From Roseateles depolymerans (GTDB lineage Bacteria > Pseudomonadota > Gammaproteobacteria > Burkholderiales > Burkholderiaceae_C): DNA of 64,000 nt. Both the position numbers and the translations under genes were made by a program. Positions 51,761 through 62,076 of the stretch are shown in pieces (position 1 is the first letter of the stretch; the number at the start of each line of letters is the position of its first letter). The stretch spans positions 124,001-188,000 of the forward strand of contig NZ_QUMT01000006.1 of the NCBI RefSeq assembly GCF_003387155.1, in the 5' to 3' direction. The notes below the pieces were generated by a model, which was not told where the DNA came from, did not search any database, and saw only the letters and a list, made by a program, of their open reading frames with translations.

Positions 51761-53911
51761 CTAGATCTCGTGCAGGCGACGCTGCACCGCCTGAGCGGGC
51801 GCCGGCGGTGGCGGGGTGAGCAGGCTCACCGCCACCAGGGCCAGGATGCCTGCGGGCAGACCGAACAGCGCAGCGGCCACGGGCTGAATGCCCCACCAGA
51901 GCTGCGGGTCTCCGGACAGCCCCAGGGCCTGGCGCAGGCCCGCATGGGCGCTGATCATGTAGTAGAGCGTGACGCCCAGCCCGGTGAGCATGGCGGCGGC
52001 GGCCCCGTGCTTGTTGGCGCGGCGCCAGAAGATGCCGCCCACGAGCACCGGCACCAGCGTGGCCCCGGCCAGGGAGAAGGCCGCGGAGACCAGCAGCAGG
52101 ATGTCCGCCGGCTTCTGCGTGGCGACGGCGGCGGCGGTGAGCGCCGTGGCCAGCAGCAGGGCCTTCGAGACGGTCACTCGCTGGGTGGCCGAGGCGGCGG
52201 GATGCAGCACGCGGTAGTAGATGTCGTGGGACAGGGCGCTGGAGATGGTCAGCAGCAGGCCGTCCGCCGTGGAGAGCGCTGCGGCCAGCGCGCCGGCGGC
52301 GACCATGGCCGACAGCACATAGGGCAGCCCTGCCAGCTCTGGCGTGATGAGCATGATGACGTCGCCCCCCACGCGAAGCTCCGCGAGCTGCAGGATGCCG
52401 TCCTGGTTGACGTCCTGGATGCTGAGCAGGCCCGGATCCACCCGCATCCATTGCCGGACCCATGACGGCAGCTCCGCGATGGGCATGCCGACCAGGTGGG
52501 TGAAGACCTCATGCTTGAGTAGCACGGCCAGCGCGGGCGCACTGAGATAGAGCAGCGCAATGAAGAACAGCGACCAGGCAACCGAGGTGCGCGCCTCGGC
52601 GACGCTGGGCGTGGTGTAGTAGCGCGTCAGGATGTGCGGCAAGCCGGCGGTGCCGACCATCAGCACCAACACCAGGGCGACGAAGTTGCGGCGCGAGAGT
52701 TCGAAGGCTTCGCGCTCTTCCGGGGTGCCGTCCGGGTTGCCGGCGAAGGGCCGGGCGTGGGGCGGCATGCCGGCCAGGGGCTGAGCGCGCTGGTGCTGCT
52801 GATGCGCCGCCCAGGCCCATTGCTCGCGAGCCTGAACTTCGGTGCGGGGGAGCGCGGCCCGCAGCTTTTCGGCGGCCTGGATCTGCGCGAGCGGGGCATC
52901 CTCGGCCTTGAGGCGGGCGATGCGCTGGGAGGCGGCCTGGCGTTCCAGGTCCAGGGACTGCGGCAGCTCGGCGATCATCCGCTCGTAGTCGCGGGCGCTG
53001 CGTTCGTAGAGGGCGCGCACCTCCAGTTCCTTGGGGTCTTGCAGCAGGGCCTGCTCCCGGGCGGTGATCTGCTGGAGCTGCCGGCCTGCCGTCAGCTGCG
53101 GCAGCGGGCCACCTGTCTGCTGGACGGACAGCCACATGACCGGCAGCACATAGGCCAGGATCATGATGATGTACTGCGCCACCTGCGTCCAGGTGACCGC
53201 CCTCATGCCGCCCAGAAAGCTGCAGACCAGCACGCCGCCGAGGCCGACGAATACACCGATCTCGAAGGTGAGCCCTGTGAGCCGGGTGGTGATCAGCCCG
53301 ACGGCGTAGATCTGCGCGACCAGATAGATGAACGACACCAGCACTGCCGCCGCAGCGCCCATGACTCGCAGGCCGCGACTGTCAAAGCGCTCCGCGAGGA
53401 AGTCCGGGACGGTGAACCTGGCGAAGCGACGCAGATACGGCGCGAGCAGCAGGGCCACCAGACAAAACCCCCCGGTCCAGCCCAGCACAAACGCCAGCCC
53501 GCCGTAGCCCGACAAGTAGAGGCTCCCCGCCATGCCCAGGAACGACGCCGCACTCATCCAGTCGGCGCCTGCCGCCATGCCGTTGTAGAACGCGGGAACG
53601 CGCCGGCCAGCGACGTAGTACTCCACCGGGTCGGTGGTCCGGCTCAGCACGCCGATGCCGGCATACACCAGCACGGTCAGCAGCAGAAAACTGAAGCCCA
53701 GCCACTGCTTGGACATGCCGAAATGCTCGAGCACACCCAGCACGCCGACCAACATCACCACGCCCACGGTATAGGCCGCGTAGTTGCGGTTCAGACGCCG
53801 GCGAAAAGCGCTCGCCGACGCCAAGCCATGAGGCGCCTGCTGCTCCTGCGGCGCCTGGGCCTGCTGCGCCTGCGGCGACTGTTGGGGGTTGAAGAGAGTG
53901 GGTTTGGACAT
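51761..53911 (-). CDS. sodium/solute symporter, VC_2705 subfamily
   Basis: 716 residues, SSSF fold. TDPVEYYVAGRRVPAFYNGM, ADWMSAASFLGMAGSLY and SFLGGMRAVTWTQVAQYIIM mark the acetate/pyruvate-type symporter group. A Gln-rich N-terminus (QQSPQAQQAQAPQEQQAP) precedes the first helix. A ~145-residue hydrophilic insertion (about 255-400) with coiled-coil character separates two transmembrane helices. Another loop carries DVNQDGILQLAE, a canonical EF-hand calcium loop, next to the PELAGLPYVLSAMVAAGALA helix. Length exceeds ActP (~550) because of these insertions, as is usual in VC_2705. Substrate unknown. Confidence 0.88.
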   Translation of the reverse strand: MSKPTLFNPQQSPQAQQAQAPQEQQAPHGLASASAFRRRLNRNYAAYTVGVVMLVGVLGVLEHFGMSKQWLGFSFLLLTVLVYAGIGVLSRTTDPVEYYVAGRRVPAFYNGMAAGADWMSAASFLGMAGSLYLSGYGGLAFVLGWTGGFCLVALLLAPYLRRFARFTVPDFLAERFDSRGLRVMGAAAAVLVSFIYLVAQIYAVGLITTRLTGLTFEIGVFVGLGGVLVCSFLGGMRAVTWTQVAQYIIMILAYVLPVMWLSVQQTGGPLPQLTAGRQLQQITAREQALLQDPKELEVRALYERSARDYERMIAELPQSLDLERQAASQRIARLKAEDAPLAQIQAAEKLRAALPRTEVQAREQWAWAAHQQHQRAQPLAGMPPHARPFAGNPDGTPEEREAFELSRRNFVALVLVLMVGTAGLPHILTRYYTTPSVAEARTSVAWSLFFIALLYLSAPALAVLLKHEVFTHLVGMPIAELPSWVRQWMRVDPGLLSIQDVNQDGILQLAELRVGGDVIMLITPELAGLPYVLSAMVAAGALAAALSTADGLLLTISSALSHDIYYRVLHPAASATQRVTVSKALLLATALTAAAVATQKPADILLLVSAAFSLAGATLVPVLVGGIFWRRANKHGAAAAMLTGLGVTLYYMISAHAGLRQALGLSGDPQLWWGIQPVAAALFGLPAGILALVAVSLLTPPPPAPAQAVQRRLHEI

Positions 53912-54058
53912 CGCCTATGGATCTTCGCCAGTCGCGTTGCTGGGCGCATCGGTTATTTCCTGCACGGTGGCATGGGACCTGGATACGGCGCGATGTGTGT
54001 GGGGCGCGGTTGAGGGTGGAGTGGGGTTGGGGGTGGGGCGTGGCGGGGGCGAGCGCTG

Positions 54059-54301
54059 AGGTGGGGCATGCCGGCGGGTTTGGGGGTGTGTGGGAGGAGC
54101 CGAGGAGCGGAGGAAGTCGGGGGCGCGCGAAGCGCGCGTCAATGACTAGCTAGAGGGACCGGCTGTTTGAGCGGAGCGAGCCGCAGGTGAGCGAAGCGAG
54201 TTGGGCCCGCCCCGACTTCCGAGCACCGCAGGGGAGTCTTGAGGGCGTCCGCCCTCAAGACCTCCGGACTCACACCCCCAAACCCGCCGGCATGCCTCAC
54301 C
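54059..54301. repeat. REP-like long inverted repeat in the symporter-ppsA gap
   Basis: The arm GGCATGCCGGCGGGTTTGGG with flanks (54059-54090) reappears inverted at 54271-54301. Nested inside are a second inverted pair (GAAGTCGGGG near 54113 and CCCCGACTTC near 54210) and a perfect 11-base hairpin TCTTGAGGGCG-TC-CGCCCTCAAGA (54237-54260). No gene is seen in the whole gap 53912-54450. The layout resembles a REP/BIME-type extragenic element. Confidence 0.7.
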
Positions 54302-54376
54302 TTCGCTGCGGACCTCGGTCCTACGGTCTTTGCCCTGCGCCCCGACCGCGACCGAGACCCCGACCGCCACCGCAAG

Positions 54377-54406
54377 CGAAAAAAAAGGGCAGCGATGCTG
54401 CCCTTT
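54377..54406 (-). terminator. intrinsic terminator of ppsA
   Basis: On the minus strand AAAGGGCAGC pairs with GCTGCCCTTT around a three-base loop, followed by a run of T (A-run at 54379-54386 on the plus strand). It is 45 bases after the ppsA stop. Confidence 0.92.
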
Positions 54407-54450
54407 CGGTAGTGTCAGCAGAGGGAAGCGCATCGCCCCCCATGATGCTC

Positions 54451-56862
54451 TTACTTCGACGCCAGCCGCGTCCAGGTCTCGATGACGGTATCCGGGTTCA
54501 AGGAGATGGACACGATGCCCTCCTCCGCCAGCCAGTCGGCGAAGTCCGGATGGTCGCTGGGGCCCTGACCGCAGATACCGACGTACTTGCCGGTTGCACG
54601 GCAAGCGGCAATGGCGCGCGAGATCAGCGCCTTCACGGCAGGGTCACGTTCATCAAAGTCGCCCGACAGCAGCTCCAGACCCGAATCCCGATCCAGACCC
54701 AGGGTCAGCTGGGTCAGGTCGTTGGAGCCAATCGACATGCCGTCGAAATGCTCCAGGAACTTCTCGGCCAGGATGGCGTTGCTCGGCACCTCGCACATCA
54801 TGATGACGCGCAGATCGTCCTTGCCACCGGCAGCAGCACGCTTGAGGCCTCGCTCGGCCAGCATGGCCACCACCTTCTCCGCCTGCGTCACGGTCCGCAC
54901 GAACGGCACCATGATCTCGACGTTGGTCAGGCCCATGTCATGGCGCACCCGCTTCAGGGCCTCGCACTCCATGGCGAACGCGTCCGAGAACTCGCCGCTG
55001 ATGTAGCGCGACGCACCACGGAAACCCAGCATCGGGTTCTCTTCGTCCGGCTCGTAGCGCGAGCCGCCGATGAGCTTGCGGTACTCATTGCTCTTGAAGT
55101 CAGACAGGCGCACGATGACCGGCTGCGGCCAGAACGCCGCCGCGATGGTGGCAATGCCTTCGGCCAGCTTGTCGACATAGAAGGCACGCGGCGAAGCATG
55201 ACCCCGCGCCACCGATTCGACCGCCTTCTTCAGGTCGCTGTCGACATTCGGATAGTCGAGGATCGCCTTCGGATGCACGCCGATGTTGTTGTTGATGATG
55301 AACTCGAGACGCGCCAGCCCCACGCCGCTGTTGGGCATCTGCGCGAAGTTGAAAGCCAGCTGCGGATTGCCGACGTTCATCATGATCTTGACCTGGCAGT
55401 ACGGCAGCTCACCCCGATGGACTTCGCTGACCTCCGTCTCCAGCAGGCCGTCGTAGATGTAGCCGGTGTCGCCTTCCGAGCAAGCCACGGTGACCAGTTG
55501 GCCATCCTTGAGCTTGTCGGTTGCGTCACCGCAGCCCACCACGGCAGGAATGCCCAGCTCACGCGCGATGATGGCGGCGTGGCAGGTGCGGCCACCGCGG
55601 TTGGTGATGATGGCGCTGGCCCGCTTCATCACCGGCTCCCAGTTGGGATCGGTCATGTCGGTGACCAGCACGTCACCCGGCTGCACCCGCTCCATTTCTG
55701 CCACGCTCTCGACCAGCCGAACCGGACCAGTCCCAATCTTCTGGCCAATCGCCCGGCCCTCGACCAACACAGTGCCCTGGCCCTTGAGCTTGTAGCGCTG
55801 CTCAACCTGGCCTTCGGACTGGCTCTTCACCGTCTCCGGACGCGCCTGAAGGATGTACAGCTGGCCATCCTGGCCGTCCTTGCCCCATTCGATGTCCATC
55901 GGGCGGCCGTAATGCTGCTCGATGATCAGGGCGTAACGCGACAGCTGGATCACATCCTCATCGGTCAGAGAATAGCGATTGCGCTGCTCGACTTCCACAT
56001 CCACCGTCTTGACCAGCTTGCCGCTGGCCGCCTTCTCCTCCGGCGTGGAGAAGGTCATCTGGATCAGCTTGGAGCCCAGGTTGCGGCGGATGATGGGGAA
56101 CTTGCCGCGCGTCAGCGCCGGCTTGTGCACGTAGAACTCGTCCGGGTTCACGGCGCCCTGCACCACCGTTTCGCCCAAACCGTAGCTGGAGGTGATGAAC
56201 ACCACATCCTTGAAACCGGATTCGGTGTCGATGGTGAACATCACGCCGGCCGCGCCCAGATCGGAGCGAACCATGCGCTGCACACCGGCCGACAGAGCCA
56301 CATCGCTGTGAGCAAAGCCCTTGTGGACGCGATAGCTGATGGCGCGGTCGTTATAGAGGGAGGCAAACACCTCCTTCATCTTGTGCAGGACATCTTCGAT
56401 GCCCACCACGTTCAGGAAGGTTTCCTGCTGACCGGCAAAGGACGCATCCGGCAGGTCTTCCGCAGTGGCGGAAGACCGCACGGCAAACGAAGCGTCCGGC
56501 TGGCCTTCGGTCACACGGGCGAACTCCGCCCGAATGGCCGCTTCCAGATCCTGCGGGAACGGCTGGGCTTCCACCCAACCGCGAATCTGCGCACCCGCTT
56601 CCGCCAGGGCACGCACGTCGTCGGTATTGAGGTCAGCCAGGCGCTTCTGGATGCGGGCATCCAGGCCTTCGTACTTGAGGAACTCACGGAAGGCATGGGC
56701 CGTCGTGGCGAAGCCGCCAGGCACCCGCACGCCGGCATCCGCCAGTTGCGAAATCATCTCGCCGAGCGAGGCGTTCTTGCCGCCGACCGACTCGACGTCG
56801 GTCATCCTCAGTTTCTCGAAGGGTACAACCAGGGCGGTCGCCTCGAAGCGTGCATCAGACAT
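54451..56862 (-). CDS. ppsA: phosphoenolpyruvate synthase
   Basis: 803 residues. Converts pyruvate, ATP and water to PEP, AMP and phosphate. The N-terminal ATP-grasp domain has [35 protein letters not shown]. The central swivelling domain carries the phospho-His in [20 protein letters not shown]. The C-terminal PEP domain includes [11 protein letters not shown] and [16 protein letters not shown]. It is divergent from ppsR, its predicted regulator. Full length. Confidence 0.99.
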   Translation of the reverse strand: MSDARFEATALVVPFEKLRMTDVESVGGKNASLGEMISQLADAGVRVPGGFATTAHAFREFLKYEGLDARIQKRLADLNTDDVRALAEAGAQIRGWVEAQPFPQDLEAAIRAEFARVTEGQPDASFAVRSSATAEDLPDASFAGQQETFLNVVGIEDVLHKMKEVFASLYNDRAISYRVHKGFAHSDVALSAGVQRMVRSDLGAAGVMFTIDTESGFKDVVFITSSYGLGETVVQGAVNPDEFYVHKPALTRGKFPIIRRNLGSKLIQMTFSTPEEKAASGKLVKTVDVEVEQRNRYSLTDEDVIQLSRYALIIEQHYGRPMDIEWGKDGQDGQLYILQARPETVKSQSEGQVEQRYKLKGQGTVLVEGRAIGQKIGTGPVRLVESVAEMERVQPGDVLVTDMTDPNWEPVMKRASAIITNRGGRTCHAAIIARELGIPAVVGCGDATDKLKDGQLVTVACSEGDTGYIYDGLLETEVSEVHRGELPYCQVKIMMNVGNPQLAFNFAQMPNSGVGLARLEFIINNNIGVHPKAILDYPNVDSDLKKAVESVARGHASPRAFYVDKLAEGIATIAAAFWPQPVIVRLSDFKSNEYRKLIGGSRYEPDEENPMLGFRGASRYISGEFSDAFAMECEALKRVRHDMGLTNVEIMVPFVRTVTQAEKVVAMLAERGLKRAAAGGKDDLRVIMMCEVPSNAILAEKFLEHFDGMSIGSNDLTQLTLGLDRDSGLELLSGDFDERDPAVKALISRAIAACRATGKYVGICGQGPSDHPDFADWLAEEGIVSISLNPDTVIETWTRLASK

Positions 56863-57297
56863 GGGAAAACTCCGTGATGTTGGAAAACTGGGGCCCCGGG
56901 GCCGTGAGGCATGTCCTGCCGGGAAGCGTCATGCGCAGGGACGCGCTTGCGGGCAGGAAAGCGGGCAGGTAAGCGGGCACAAAGGCGGGCTGCACATTGG
57001 GCTGCAAACGCAGCAGACAGAACGGCGCGCGCGACAGGTTTTGTCGATTCTTGTGGGCGTCGCAGCGGGGCGTTCATGATGGGCAGGGGCAAGTTGCGGA
57101 CGATTCTACGGGTTCGCGCCTCTATGATGTAAACCCCGGTTCGGGGACTGCGCGCAACCGGTCCGGCCCTTTTGGGCATGTGACGTGCCCGCAACCCCAG
57201 GCGGTTTTTCCTTTCCGCTTCCCTTTCCGCGTCCGTTTCCGCGTCCCTTCCCACCACCCGTCCGCCCCCCGGCGGCACCTCGCCAGTCAGGCTCGCC
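56863..57297. other. divergent ppsA-ppsR intergenic region
   Basis: 435 bases without a credible gene. It should contain both divergent promoters. Two visible oddities: a CGGGCAGGAAAGCGGGCAGG-like direct-repeat run (56945-56990), and a pyrimidine-rich microsatellite of TTTCCGCGTCC-like units at 57208-57256, immediately upstream of ppsR. No clear terminator. Confidence 0.6.
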
Positions 57298-58119
57298 ATG
57301 ACCCAGCACACCGTCTATTTCGTCTCGGATGGCACCGGCATCACTGCTGAAACCTTCGGTAACTCCATCCTGGCCCAGTTTTCGGTCAAAGCCCGGCATG
57401 TGCGGCGGCCGTTCGTGGACAACGCCGAGAAAGCGCACCAACTGGTCAAGGAGATCAACGAGACCGGCGTGCGCGAGGGCCAGCGGCCCGTGGTGTTCGC
57501 CACCCTGGTGAACCGAGAGGTGCTCAACGTGGTGCGCCAGCACTGCGAAGGCCTGGTGCTGGACATGTTCGGCACCTTCATCGCCCCGCTGGAAGACGAG
57601 TTCCGGGTGAAGTCCAACCACCGGGTCGGCCGGTTCTCGGATGTGGCCAAGAGCCAGGAATATCACGACCGGATCGAGGCGATCAACTTCTCGCTGGCCC
57701 ATGACGACGGCCAGTCCGCCCGCAACCTGGATTCAGCCGACGTGATCCTGGTGGGCGTGAGCCGCTGCGGCAAGACGCCGACCTCGCTCTACCTCGCCAT
57801 GCAGCACGGCATCAAGGCGGCCAACTATCCGCTGATCCCGGAAGACTTCGATCGCGGCGCCCTGCCCTCGCTGCTGGTGCCCCACCGGAAGAAGTGCTTT
57901 GGCCTGACCATCGACCCCGAGCGCCTGGCCCAGGTACGCAACGAGCGCCGTCCCGGCAGCAAGTATGCGGACCTGATGAACTGCCACTACGAGGTGCGTG
58001 AGGCGGAGACGATGATGAAGAAGGCCGGCATCTCGTGGCTGTCGTCCACCCACAAGTCGATCGAGGAAATCGCCACCACCATCCTGCGGGACATCCGGCC
58101 GGACCGGTTGATGTACTGA
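57298..58119 (+). CDS. ppsR: PEP synthase regulatory protein (bifunctional kinase/pyrophosphorylase)
   Basis: 273 residues, DUF299/PSRP family. Inactivates PEP synthase by ADP-dependent phosphorylation and reactivates it by phosphorolysis. MTQHTVYFVSDGTGITAETF (in parts) is the N-terminal signature, and the P-loop reads VGVSRCGKTPTSLYLA. The C-terminus has STHKSIEEIATTIL. Divergent from ppsA, as usual. Confidence 0.98.
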   Translation: MTQHTVYFVSDGTGITAETFGNSILAQFSVKARHVRRPFVDNAEKAHQLVKEINETGVREGQRPVVFATLVNREVLNVVRQHCEGLVLDMFGTFIAPLEDEFRVKSNHRVGRFSDVAKSQEYHDRIEAINFSLAHDDGQSARNLDSADVILVGVSRCGKTPTSLYLAMQHGIKAANYPLIPEDFDRGALPSLLVPHRKKCFGLTIDPERLAQVRNERRPGSKYADLMNCHYEVREAETMMKKAGISWLSSTHKSIEEIATTILRDIRPDRLMY

Positions 58120-58130
58120 CGCTTGCGAGT

Positions 58131-58925
58131 TCAGCCCTGACGCGTCAGGCGGCGACGGGCCGATTCATAGAGGCAGATCGACGCCGCACTCGCCACGTTC
58201 AGCGACTCCTCGCCGCCCGGCTGCGGAATGCCGATGCGCAGGGCGCAGCGCGCCATCAGCGCCTCATCCACGCCCTGCCCTTCGTGGCCCATCACCCATG
58301 CGCAGGGCGACGGCAGTTCCGCTTCATGCAGCAGCGCATCGGTGTGGGAGCTGGTGGCCAGCAAGGGCACCTTCAGGCCGTCCAGGTCGGACACGCTCAG
58401 CCCTTCCACCAGCCGCAGCCCGAAATGCGCCCCCATGCCGGCGCGCAGCACCTTGGGGGACCACAGCGCCGCCGTGCCCTTGAGCGCCAGCACCTGCCGA
58501 AAGCCCAGGGCAGCCGCGCTGCGCAGGATGGTGCCGACATTGCCCGCATCCTGCAGACGGTCCAGCACCACCGAATCCGCCTGCGGCTCGATGCGCAGCG
58601 GCGGCGGCAGTTGCAGGTCAAAACCGATCTGCGCCGGCGACTCCAGCCCCGACACCGTCTTGAACAGCGCCGGCGACACCACCAGCACCTTGCTGGCCTG
58701 GTCTGCCAGCGCCCGCAGTGATTCGTCTGCGGCGGCCACATCGGTGATCAGCGCCAGCGCCGGCCGCAAGCCGCGCTGCAGCGCGGCGCGTGCCAGATGG
58801 TCCCCTTCCAGCCAGACGCCGCCCATCTTGCGATAGGCCGTCGCGTCCTGCGCCAGCTTGCGCAAGCGCTGCAGTTGCGGGTTGTCGCGGGCGCTGATGG
58901 GATGCCAGACGGGGCCGGTGGTCAT
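58131..58925 (-). CDS. TrmH/SpoU-family RNA 2'-O-methyltransferase
   Basis: 264 residues from the ATG at 58925, which overlaps the rnhB stop (ATGA). SPOUT fold: substrate-binding N-terminus ([28 protein letters not shown]) and the knot motifs [37 protein letters not shown] and [22 protein letters not shown] (in parts). Probably modifies 23S rRNA or tRNA; the exact site cannot be read. The frame extends upstream in the rnhB repeat but has no start support. Confidence 0.93.
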   Translation of the reverse strand: MTTGPVWHPISARDNPQLQRLRKLAQDATAYRKMGGVWLEGDHLARAALQRGLRPALALITDVAAADESLRALADQASKVLVVSPALFKTVSGLESPAQIGFDLQLPPPLRIEPQADSVVLDRLQDAGNVGTILRSAAALGFRQVLALKGTAALWSPKVLRAGMGAHFGLRLVEGLSVSDLDGLKVPLLATSSHTDALLHEAELPSPCAWVMGHEGQGVDEALMARCALRIGIPQPGGEESLNVASAASICLYESARRRLTRQG

Positions 58926-59695
58926 TCTGGGTCGACCCTGGAAGTGAAGGAAGAGGAAATGGTGGCGGACAGCGTGGCGCTGGCGGCGGTGCGGACCACC
59001 GTCGTGCTGTGTATCGTGGAGGTGGAGGTGGAGGTGGAGGTGGAAGTGGTGGCGGTGGCGAGCGTGCTCACCGACACCGTCTCCAGGCACATGCGCACCG
59101 GCGCGAAGCTGGTGCGATGCCAGGGGCTGGCCCCATGCAGCCGCAGCGCTTCCAGATGCTCGGGCGTGCCGTAGCCCTTGTGATTGTCAAAGCCGTATTG
59201 CGGGTGGGCATGATGCATCTGCAGGCACATGCGGTCCCGATGCACCTTGGCCAGGATGCTGGCCGCCGAGATGGCCGGCACCAGCGCATCGCCCTTGACG
59301 ATGGCCTCTGCCGGAATGCGCAGCACCGGCAGCCGGTTGCCGTCCACCTTCACCTGGGCCGGCGTCAGGCGCAGCCCTTCCACCGCCCGGCGCATGGCCA
59401 GCAAGGTGGCCTGCAGGATGTTGATGCGGTCGATCTCTTCCACCGTCGCTTCGGCAATGCAGAAGCACAGGGCCTTGGCGCGGATCTCGTCGTAGAGCTG
59501 CTCGCGCTTTTTCTCGCTCAGCACCTTGGAGTCGTTCAGGCCCTTGATGGGCTGCATGTCGTCCAGGATCACCGCCGCAGCCACCACCGGGCCCGCCAGC
59601 GGCCCGCGGCCCGCTTCGTCCACGCCCGCCAGCAGGCCTTCGCGCTGCCAGTCCAGACCGAGTTGCTCAGGCGCCGAGGATTTGCGCGATCGCAT
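58922..59695 (-). CDS. rnhB: ribonuclease HII with repeat-expanded tail
   Basis: 257 residues from the ATG at 59695 (overlaps the lpxB end by 29 bases; a GGGCGGG stretch precedes). Removes RNA from RNA/DNA hybrids. Catalytic residues are in [15 protein letters not shown] (Asp, Glu), with [13 protein letters not shown] and [13 protein letters not shown] following. The core ends at about residue 200. The last ~50 residues are almost all Ser/Thr/Ala ([10 protein letters not shown]), encoded by a hexanucleotide repeat, and are not part of the usual family. Confidence 0.95.
   Translation of the reverse strand: MRSRKSSAPEQLGLDWQREGLLAGVDEAGRGPLAGPVVAAAVILDDMQPIKGLNDSKVLSEKKREQLYDEIRAKALCFCIAEATVEEIDRINILQATLLAMRRAVEGLRLTPAQVKVDGNRLPVLRIPAEAIVKGDALVPAISAASILAKVHRDRMCLQMHHAHPQYGFDNHKGYGTPEHLEALRLHGASPWHRTSFAPVRMCLETVSVSTLATATTSTSTSTSTSTIHSTTVVRTAASATLSATISSSFTSRVDPE
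59016..59045. repeat. hexanucleotide microsatellite (GTGGAG)5 in rnhB
   Basis: Four exact GTGGAG units and one GTGGAA, followed by diverged GTGGTG and GCGGTG units. On the coding strand it encodes alternating Ser-Thr in the rnhB tail. Unit length is a multiple of three, so copy changes keep the frame. Confidence 0.9.
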
Positions 59696-60815
59696 CGCCC
59701 GCCCTTTGCGCAGTGTTGCAGCGCAGCGTCTCGTGGATCTCGATGAAGCGCTGGCGCAGCCGCTCACGACGCGGCGCGTCGTCCAGCCAGGCCAGGCCTT
59801 CACGGGCGATGGTCTCGCCCGTGCAGTCGTCCTGCAGGCACTCCGGCACCAGCGTCTCGCGGGCCAGCACATTGGGCAGCCCCACCCAGGGCAGCAGCGC
59901 CTTGCCCTTCATCCGCCAGGCATTGAACCAGTGCAGCTTGTAGGCAATGACCATCGGCCGCTTGAACAGCGCGGCCTCCAGCGTGGCCGTGCCGCTGGCA
60001 ACGAGGGTCAGGTCGCAGGCGGCCAGCGCCTCATGCGCCTGGCCGTCCAGCAGTTGCAGGTCCAGGCCTTGTCCGTGCTCGCGCACCAGGGCCTCGGCCA
60101 GTTCGCGCACACCCGGCGCCGCCGGCACGATGAAGCGCAGTCCGGGGCGCTGCGCCGCCATGCGGCGGGCGGCATCCAGCAGCGGGGGGAAGATGTAGTT
60201 CAGCTCGCTGCGGCGGCTGCCCGGCAGCACGGCCACCACCGTGGCCTCCGGCGCCAGGCCGAGGTGGGCACGTGCCTCGTCCCGCGGCGGCTCCATCGGA
60301 ATCTTGTCCGCCAGCGGATGGCCGACATAGGTGGCGCCGATGCCATGCCGCTGCAGCAGTTCCGGCTCGAAGGGGAACAGGCACAGCACGTGGTCCGCAC
60401 TGCGCTGGATGGTGTGCACCCGCTCCGCCCGCCAGGCCCAGATGGACGGGCAGACGAAGTGGATGGTCTTGATGCCGGCCTCGCGCAGTCGCTGCTCCAG
60501 GCCGAAGTTGAAGTCGGGGGCATCCACGCCCACGAAGGCGGACGGGCGCTCCTGGATCAACCGGTCCCCCAGCTGACGCCGGATGGCCAGCAGCTCACGG
60601 ATGTTCTTGATCGCGTCCCAATATCCGAAGATGGACAGCTTGTGGCTCGGCCACCAGGCCTGAAAGCCCAGCGCCTGCATCTTGGGTCCGCCGATGCCGG
60701 CGCTGGTCAGTCCCGGCCAGCGTGCCTGCAGGGCCTGCAGCAGCAGGCTGGCCAGCAGATCCCCGGAGGCCTCGCCGGCCACCAGGCCCAGTCGAGGGTC
60801 CGTGATCCTGCTCAT
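59667..60815 (-). CDS. lpxB: lipid-A-disaccharide synthase
   Basis: 382 residues, GT19 family. Joins UDP-2,3-diacylglucosamine and lipid [28 protein letters not shown]-type [37 protein letters not shown] and [10 protein letters not shown] are the standard blocks. It starts two bases after the lpxA stop and overlaps rnhB. Confidence 0.99.
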   Translation of the reverse strand: MSRITDPRLGLVAGEASGDLLASLLLQALQARWPGLTSAGIGGPKMQALGFQAWWPSHKLSIFGYWDAIKNIRELLAIRRQLGDRLIQERPSAFVGVDAPDFNFGLEQRLREAGIKTIHFVCPSIWAWRAERVHTIQRSADHVLCLFPFEPELLQRHGIGATYVGHPLADKIPMEPPRDEARAHLGLAPEATVVAVLPGSRRSELNYIFPPLLDAARRMAAQRPGLRFIVPAAPGVRELAEALVREHGQGLDLQLLDGQAHEALAACDLTLVASGTATLEAALFKRPMVIAYKLHWFNAWRMKGKALLPWVGLPNVLARETLVPECLQDDCTGETIAREGLAWLDDAPRRERLRQRFIEIHETLRCNTAQRAGDAIAQILGA

Positions 60816-60816
60816 G

Positions 60817-61608
60817 TCAGCGTACGAGTCCGCGCTTGGCCGCCGCGAGGAAGTCCAGCATCAACTGGACATCGGCCACCGTGTCGGCAGCCTGGTCGGC
60901 CTTGAGCGCTTCGATCTGCTGCACCGACTGCTCCAGCGTCAGGCCATCCCGGAACAGCAGCTTGTGCATCTGGCGGATGATGCCGATGCGCTCGTTGCTG
61001 AAGCCCCGGCGCCGCAGGCCGGTCAGGTTGACGGCACGCACCGTCAGCGGATTGCCATCGACCGTCATGTAGGGCGCAACGTCCTGCGCCACATGGCCCT
61101 GGAAGCCAATCATCGCGTGCGCGCCGATGTGCACGAACTGATGCACACCAGTCAGGCCGCCGATGGTGGCCCAGTCGCCCACATGCACATGGCCGGCCAG
61201 CGTCGCATTGTTGGCCAGCACGCAGTGGTCGCCGACCACCACGTCATGGGCCAGATGCACATAGGCCATGATCCAGTTGTCCGACCCGACCCGCGTCACC
61301 CCCTGCTCCTTGAAGGTGCCGGTGTTGAAGGTGCAGAACTCGCGGATGGTGTTGCGGTCCCCAATCACCAGCTCGGTCACCTCGCCGCCGTGGCTCATGT
61401 CCTGCGGCATCGCGCCGATGGAGGCGAACTGGTAGATGTGGTTGTCGCGGCCGATGGTGGTGCGTCCTTCCACCACGGTGTGCGGACCGATCCGCGTGCC
61501 GGCGCCGATGCGCACCTGCGGACCGATGACCGCGTACGGGCCGATCTCGACCCCCTCATCGATCTGGGCCTTGGGGTCAACCAGCGCAGTGGCGTGAATC
61601 TTGGCCAT
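60817..61608 (-). CDS. lpxA: UDP-N-acetylglucosamine acyltransferase
   Basis: 263 residues, left-handed beta helix of hexapeptide repeats ([20 protein letters not shown] onward). The catalytic His lies in [20 protein letters not shown], followed by [19 protein letters not shown] and a helical C-terminal domain. First step of lipid A synthesis. Follows fabZ after nine bases. Confidence 0.99.
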   Translation of the reverse strand: MAKIHATALVDPKAQIDEGVEIGPYAVIGPQVRIGAGTRIGPHTVVEGRTTIGRDNHIYQFASIGAMPQDMSHGGEVTELVIGDRNTIREFCTFNTGTFKEQGVTRVGSDNWIMAYVHLAHDVVVGDHCVLANNATLAGHVHVGDWATIGGLTGVHQFVHIGAHAMIGFQGHVAQDVAPYMTVDGNPLTVRAVNLTGLRRRGFSNERIGIIRQMHKLLFRDGLTLEQSVQQIEALKADQAADTVADVQLMLDFLAAAKRGLVR

Positions 61609-61617
61609 GGTCGGCGT

Positions 61618-62076
61618 TCAGCAGTCCAGACGGCGCATGGTGCACATCAGGCCGGCTTCGGCCACGATGTCCTGGCCCACCAGGGCCTTGGCGCCAAACT
61701 TGTAGATACCGGCCTTGGCCCGCTCCAGCGTGACATCCAGCAGCAGTTGGTCACCCGGCTCCACCGGACGCTTGAAACGCGCGCCGTCGATGCCGGCGAA
61801 GTACACGACATGGTTCTCGTCCAGCGAGAAGTCGTAGCTCTGCACCGCCAGCAGCGTGGCCGCCTGGGCCAGCGCTTCCAGGATGAGCACGCCCGGCATG
61901 ACCGGACGATGCGGGAAGTGGCCCTGGAAGAACGGCTCGTTGATGCTGACGTTCTTCAGTGCACGGATGCGCACGCCCTTCTCCACTTCCAGCACCCGGT
62001 CCACCAGCAGGATGGGATAGCGGTGCGGCAGCTTCGCCAGGATGCCGTGGATGTCGATTTTGCTGCTCTCGTTCAT
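61618..62076 (-). CDS. fabZ: (3R)-hydroxyacyl-ACP dehydratase FabZ
   Basis: 152 residues, hot-dog fold. [39 protein letters not shown] with the catalytic His and the Glu of LEALAQAA are present. Competes with LpxA/LpxD for hydroxyacyl-ACP. The ATG overlaps the lpxD stop by four bases. Confidence 0.99.
   Translation of the reverse strand: MNESSKIDIHGILAKLPHRYPILLVDRVLEVEKGVRIRALKNVSINEPFFQGHFPHRPVMPGVLILEALAQAATLLAVQSYDFSLDENHVVYFAGIDGARFKRPVEPGDQLLLDVTLERAKAGIYKFGAKALVGQDIVAEAGLMCTMRRLDC

Noticed and set aside
54187-56877. An 896-codon plus-strand open frame starting in the REP-like element
   Set aside because: It runs antisense through ppsA, and its beginning is only the translated inverted repeat.
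59016-59045. Possible CRISPR-like repeat
   Set aside because: Units are six bases and contiguous without spacers; it is a microsatellite. No CRISPR array or cas gene is present in the window.
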